DNA of 64,000 nt from the NCBI RefSeq assembly GCF_001665235.1, contig NZ_LZSC01000062.1:1-64000 (forward strand), in the 5' to 3' direction. Position numbers and translations under genes: made by a program. Every line of letters starts with the position of its first letter. The first letter of the stretch is position 1. The notes under the pieces were generated by a model that was not told where the DNA came from, did not search any database, and saw only the letters and a list, made by a program, of their open reading frames with translations. The DNA is from Mycobacterium sp. 1100029.7 (GTDB lineage: Bacteria; Actinomycetota; Actinomycetes; Mycobacteriales; Mycobacteriaceae). Positions 61,391 to 64,000 of this stretch are shown here, piece by piece.

Positions 61391-62074
61391 TCACCACAGG
61401 ACGCTGCGAAAGAGTAAGGCGTCGGCGAGCAGTCCGACGCCGACGACCAGGAACAATATTCGCACCGAAATGGGGCCGTAGCGAGTCAGACCGCGCACGA
61501 TCGCGCGCTGTGCCCGCACCGCGCGCTTGCTCTTACGGGTGGCCAGAAAAAGAATCAGCATCGACGGCGTCAGCGCCAGGGTCCAGTAGATGTAGATCAG
61601 CAGCGGCCACACCGCCGGTCGCGGATGCAGCGCGGCCAGCATGGCCAGCCCGGTGATGTAGGGAATGGACGTGGGCGCCTGCCCGATGCCGACCGCGGCG
61701 CCCAGAATTCCGAGCAACCAGGGCCGTTGCCGCATCGCCGCCAGCGCCCACCCCGGCGCGGACGTCTGGGCGGTCAACGGAAAGAACGCCAAACACATCA
61801 GCACCACACCCAGCGACAGCTGACCCCAAAAACGAAGCGGTGCAGTGACTTTGAATTCGGTCCAGTCCGTCAGGGCGCTGAGGCCGAGCACCGCGCACAG
61901 GCCGAAGGTGGTGGTGATCACGAATAAGCCGGTAATGAAGCTCAAACCGCCCGGAACCGGCGATCGACGATCCAGTCGGCTGGCGTAGACGACGGCTGAG
62001 ACGACGCCCACGTTGAGGACATTCAGCGAGTCGAGGAAGGCCAGACCGGCGAGCGCCAGCAAAAGAGCTTCCAT
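61391..62074 (-). CDS. GAP family (glycolipid addressing) membrane protein
   Basis: 227 residues with about six membrane helices and the GAP/LysE-like layout (DSLNVLNVGVVSAVVYASR, GIGQAPTSIPYITGLAML, SMLILFLATRKSKRA). Family members such as Sap and Gap are needed to move sulfolipid, GPL and related glycolipids to the mycobacterial surface. Its position next to two glycosyltransferase genes and a deacetylase suggests a role in exporting their product. Confidence 0.82.
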   Translation of the reverse strand: MEALLLALAGLAFLDSLNVLNVGVVSAVVYASRLDRRSPVPGGLSFITGLFVITTTFGLCAVLGLSALTDWTEFKVTAPLRFWGQLSLGVVLMCLAFFPLTAQTSAPGWALAAMRQRPWLLGILGAAVGIGQAPTSIPYITGLAMLAALHPRPAVWPLLIYIYWTLALTPSMLILFLATRKSKRAVRAQRAIVRGLTRYGPISVRILFLVVGVGLLADALLFRSVLW

Positions 62075-62160
62075 GATCGCACCGAAGTTACTGCATCCAC
62101 CCTGGGCGCGCGCATCGGCACGGCTTGCGCCCGACCGGCGCGGACGGCAAGGTTGCGCCC

Positions 62161-63321
62161 GTGAAATTCGCGCTCGCGGGCTACGGCAGTCGCGGCGACG
62201 TCGAACCGTTCGCTGCCGTCGGCGCCGAGCTGGCGCGCCGCGGACACCAGGTGGCCATGGCGGTAACGCCCAACATGATCAGCTTTGTCGAATCAGCGGG
62301 CCTGGCCGCCGGCGCCTTCGGTCCGGATCCGCCACAGAACCACGATTTTCCGCTCGCGACGCTGCAGAACCCGATTTTGATGATGGCCGCGTTCACCGAT
62401 CACCTCCGTGCGGCCTGGGCGCAGTGGGGTGCGGCGCTGCTGTCGCTGGCCGACGGCGCCGATCTGGTGTTGACAGGCCGAAGCGAGCAGGGGCTGGCGG
62501 CCAATGTGGCTCGCCACTACGACATTCCGCGGGCCGCACTGCACTTCTTCCCGCCCGAAGCGGCGGTGCCGAACGACATGCCGGCGCGTCTTGCGACCGA
62601 GGCCGCGCAAGCCCAGCGCGCCGAACTCGGCTTGGCAGACGACGCCGATTCGCCGCCTCTGGAGATCCAGGCTTACGACAAGCTGTGCTTCCCGGCCCTG
62701 GAGGCCGACTGGGCCGAACAGGGTCTGCGCCGGCCTTTCGTCGGCTCGCTGACCCTGGAGTTGCCGACGCGTGACGACGACGAGGCGTTGTCGTGGATCG
62801 GCGCGGGGACCCCGCCGATCTACTTCGGATTCGGCAGCGGGGTGCGCATCACCCCCGCCGACACGGTCGCGGGGATTGCGCACGCGTGCGCTCAGCTGGG
62901 CGAGCGGGCGCTGATCTGCACCGGGCCCAATGACGTCACCGGCGTTGCGCACTTCGACCACGTCAAGCTGCTCAACGAGGTCAACCATGCGGTCGTCTTT
63001 CCCGGGTGCCGTGCGGTCGTGCACCACGGCGGCGCCGGCACCACGGCAGCGGGCATGCGCGCCGGCGTCCCGGCCCTGATCCTGTGGCTCGGGGTCGAAG
63101 ACCAGCCGATCTGGGCGGCGACGGCCGAGCGGCTGCGCATCGGCGCCGGCGCGGACTTTCGGGCAACGACGCTGGATTCGCTGGTCGCGGGGCTGCAGAG
63201 CGTCCTTGCTCCCGAATACGCGACGCGTGCCCGGGCGATCGCCGCCTTGATGACCCCGCCCGCCGAAAGCGTCGCGCGCGCCGCCGATCTCCTGGAGGAG
63301 GCGGTCCGCGCGCGGCGCTGA
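62161..63321 (+). CDS. GT1 family glycosyltransferase (Rv1524-like)
   Basis: 386-residue GT-B enzyme. FALAGYGSRGDVEPFAAVGAEL at the start is typical of the GT1 sterol/GPL-type transferases; the C-terminal donor loop reads VVHHGGAGTTAAGMRAGVP and the hinge VEDQPIWAATAERLRIG. Homologues glycosylate glycopeptidolipids or other hydrophobic acceptors. The start is GTG 62161, divergent from the GAP gene by 86 bases. Confidence 0.9.
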   Translation: MKFALAGYGSRGDVEPFAAVGAELARRGHQVAMAVTPNMISFVESAGLAAGAFGPDPPQNHDFPLATLQNPILMMAAFTDHLRAAWAQWGAALLSLADGADLVLTGRSEQGLAANVARHYDIPRAALHFFPPEAAVPNDMPARLATEAAQAQRAELGLADDADSPPLEIQAYDKLCFPALEADWAEQGLRRPFVGSLTLELPTRDDDEALSWIGAGTPPIYFGFGSGVRITPADTVAGIAHACAQLGERALICTGPNDVTGVAHFDHVKLLNEVNHAVVFPGCRAVVHHGGAGTTAAGMRAGVPALILWLGVEDQPIWAATAERLRIGAGADFRATTLDSLVAGLQSVLAPEYATRARAIAALMTPPAESVARAADLLEEAVRARR

Positions 63322-63364
63322 TCGACGCTGGCATCATTTCAGCTGTGGCTGTATTGTTCGCCGC

Positions 63365-63706
63365 ATGCTGACTTGTGAGGCGCGCGAATCGGCGTTGGCC
63401 CGACTGGGGCGGGCCCTGGCCGATCCCACGCGCTGCCGGATTCTGGTGGCGTTGCTCGACGGCGTGCGCTATCCCGGCGAACTCGCGACCCACCTTGGCC
63501 TGACCCGGTCGAACGTCTCGAATCATCTGTCGTGCTTGCGCGGATGCGGATTGGTGGTGGCCACCTACCAAGGACGACAGGTGCGCTACGCGCTCGCCGA
63601 TGCGCATCTGGCCCGGGCACTGTCGGAACTGGTTCAGGTCGTGTTGGCGGTCGACACCGATCAGCCGTGCCTGGACCAGTCGACCGAGTCGGGCGCAAAG
63701 CGATGA
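63365..63706 (+). CDS. cmtR: CmtR-like ArsR-family metal-sensing repressor
   Basis: 113 residues, very close to M. tuberculosis CmtR (MLTCEARESALARLGRALAD, then LTRSNVSNHLSCLRGCGL). The three Cd(II)/Pb(II) ligands C57, C61 and C102 of CmtR fall at the same positions here. The protein would dissociate from its operator on metal binding and free the downstream exporter. One difference is R35 where I recall Cys in M. tuberculosis. It overlaps the downstream gene by 4 bases (ATGA). Confidence 0.93.
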   Translation: MLTCEARESALARLGRALADPTRCRILVALLDGVRYPGELATHLGLTRSNVSNHLSCLRGCGLVVATYQGRQVRYALADAHLARALSELVQVVLAVDTDQPCLDQSTESGAKR

Positions 63707-64000
63707 CGGACCAGGACGCCGGGCGGCCGTTACCGCTGTCCGCGCCCGCCGCCGAGTGTTGTGACGACGGATGCTGCTCCTCCCGCACCCCGAATACCCT
63801 TGCGCCGCAACGCCGTGCCCTGCTGACACGCCGGGTGCGGCTACTGGTTTCGGCGACGATCACCTACAACGTGATCGAGGCCGTCGTCGCGATCTCGGCC
63901 GGCGCCGTGGCGTCATCGTCGGCCCTGATCGGTTTCGGACTGGACTCGCTGATCGAGGTTTCCTCGGCCGCCTCGGTGCTCTGGCAGTTCAGCGGGCGCG
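63703..64000 (+). CDS. Cation diffusion facilitator-like transporter, 5' part (runs off right edge)
   Basis: The first 99 codons are visible. The N-terminus has a cysteine cluster (AECCDDGCCSSR; C19, C20, C24, C25) likely to bind soft metal ions, followed by two membrane helices of CDF type (TYNVIEAVVAISAGAVASSS, GFGLDSLIEVSSAASVL) with the acidic D/E metal-site residues. It starts at ATG 63703 inside the cmtR stop and should be coregulated by CmtR; export of Cd, Pb or Zn is inferred. The rest of the gene is outside the window. Confidence 0.85.
   Translation, partial: MTDQDAGRPLPLSAPAAECCDDGCCSSRTPNTLAPQRRALLTRRVRLLVSATITYNVIEAVVAISAGAVASSSALIGFGLDSLIEVSSAASVLWQFSGR

Noticed and set aside
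1..64000. CRISPR arrays, rRNA genes and intact insertion sequences
   Set aside because: No regularly spaced repeats, rRNA sequence or transposase frames were seen anywhere in the window.

Overview
The window is high-GC actinobacterial DNA from a Mycobacterium, most likely a slow-growing non-tuberculous species. The evidence is the PPE/PE pair, the PIM lipid operon (pimA, acyltransferase, pgsA), carboxylic acid reductase, an EthR-like repressor, a CmtR metal sensor, DUF732 and GAP-family proteins, and many GTG starts. Comparisons with M. tuberculosis below are from memory and were not computed.

Region 1 (1-27.3 kb) is a conserved chromosomal backbone, collinear with the M. tuberculosis secD to thrS interval. 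It carries the 5' part of secD and yajC (protein export), gabT, car/fadD9, ruvCBA (Holliday junction processing), Rv2597-Rv2599-like envelope genes, membrane-anchored speE, yebC, a pdxS-tesB-pdxT operon (vitamin B6), a PPE gene overlapping a PE gene with an esterase domain, and a tight operon thrS > HIT > pgsA1 > patA > pimA > LemA/Nudix-like gene for phosphatidylinositol mannosides. The toxin-antitoxin and PE_PGRS genes I remember between these genes in M. tuberculosis are absent. secD is interrupted at the very left edge.

Region 2 (27.3-46.6 kb) is metabolic and regulatory. A putative Fe-S regulator with three C-terminal cysteines heads an operon of a membrane protein, a cupin and a nitronate monooxygenase. 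It faces a near-perfect 12-bp inverted repeat, and the divergent methyltransferase beyond it has lost its middle. Next come an EthR-like repressor, a polysaccharide deacetylase, two FadD ligases, an SGNH hydrolase, DedA, TetR and LysR regulators with clear palindromes, a STAS protein without the usual serine, a YbdK-type ligase, a TSUP carrier, a mini-catalase, an SDR, an acyl-CoA-dehydrogenase-like flavoprotein and two metallo-beta-lactamase-fold proteins.

Region 3 (46.6-49.2 kb) has four tRNA genes (Val-CAC on minus; Gly-GCC, Cys-GCA, Val-GAC on plus), followed by about 2 kb of lower coding density with a DUF2510-HIRAN protein, a small secreted Cys-containing protein and gene remnants, which looks like accessory DNA beside tRNA genes.

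Region 4 (49.2-64 kb) holds a zinc alcohol dehydrogenase unit, LtrA, a DJ-1/PfpI protein, two DUF3349-PhoU sets (one DUF3349 truncated) flanking gene-poor DNA with a probable 57-residue Cys-containing membrane peptide, a glyoxalase-fold protein, GtrA, a kinase-less NHL propeller protein, a DUF732 protein, an envelope glycan group (deacetylase, two glycosyltransferases, GAP transporter), and cmtR overlapping a CDF-like exporter that runs off the right edge.
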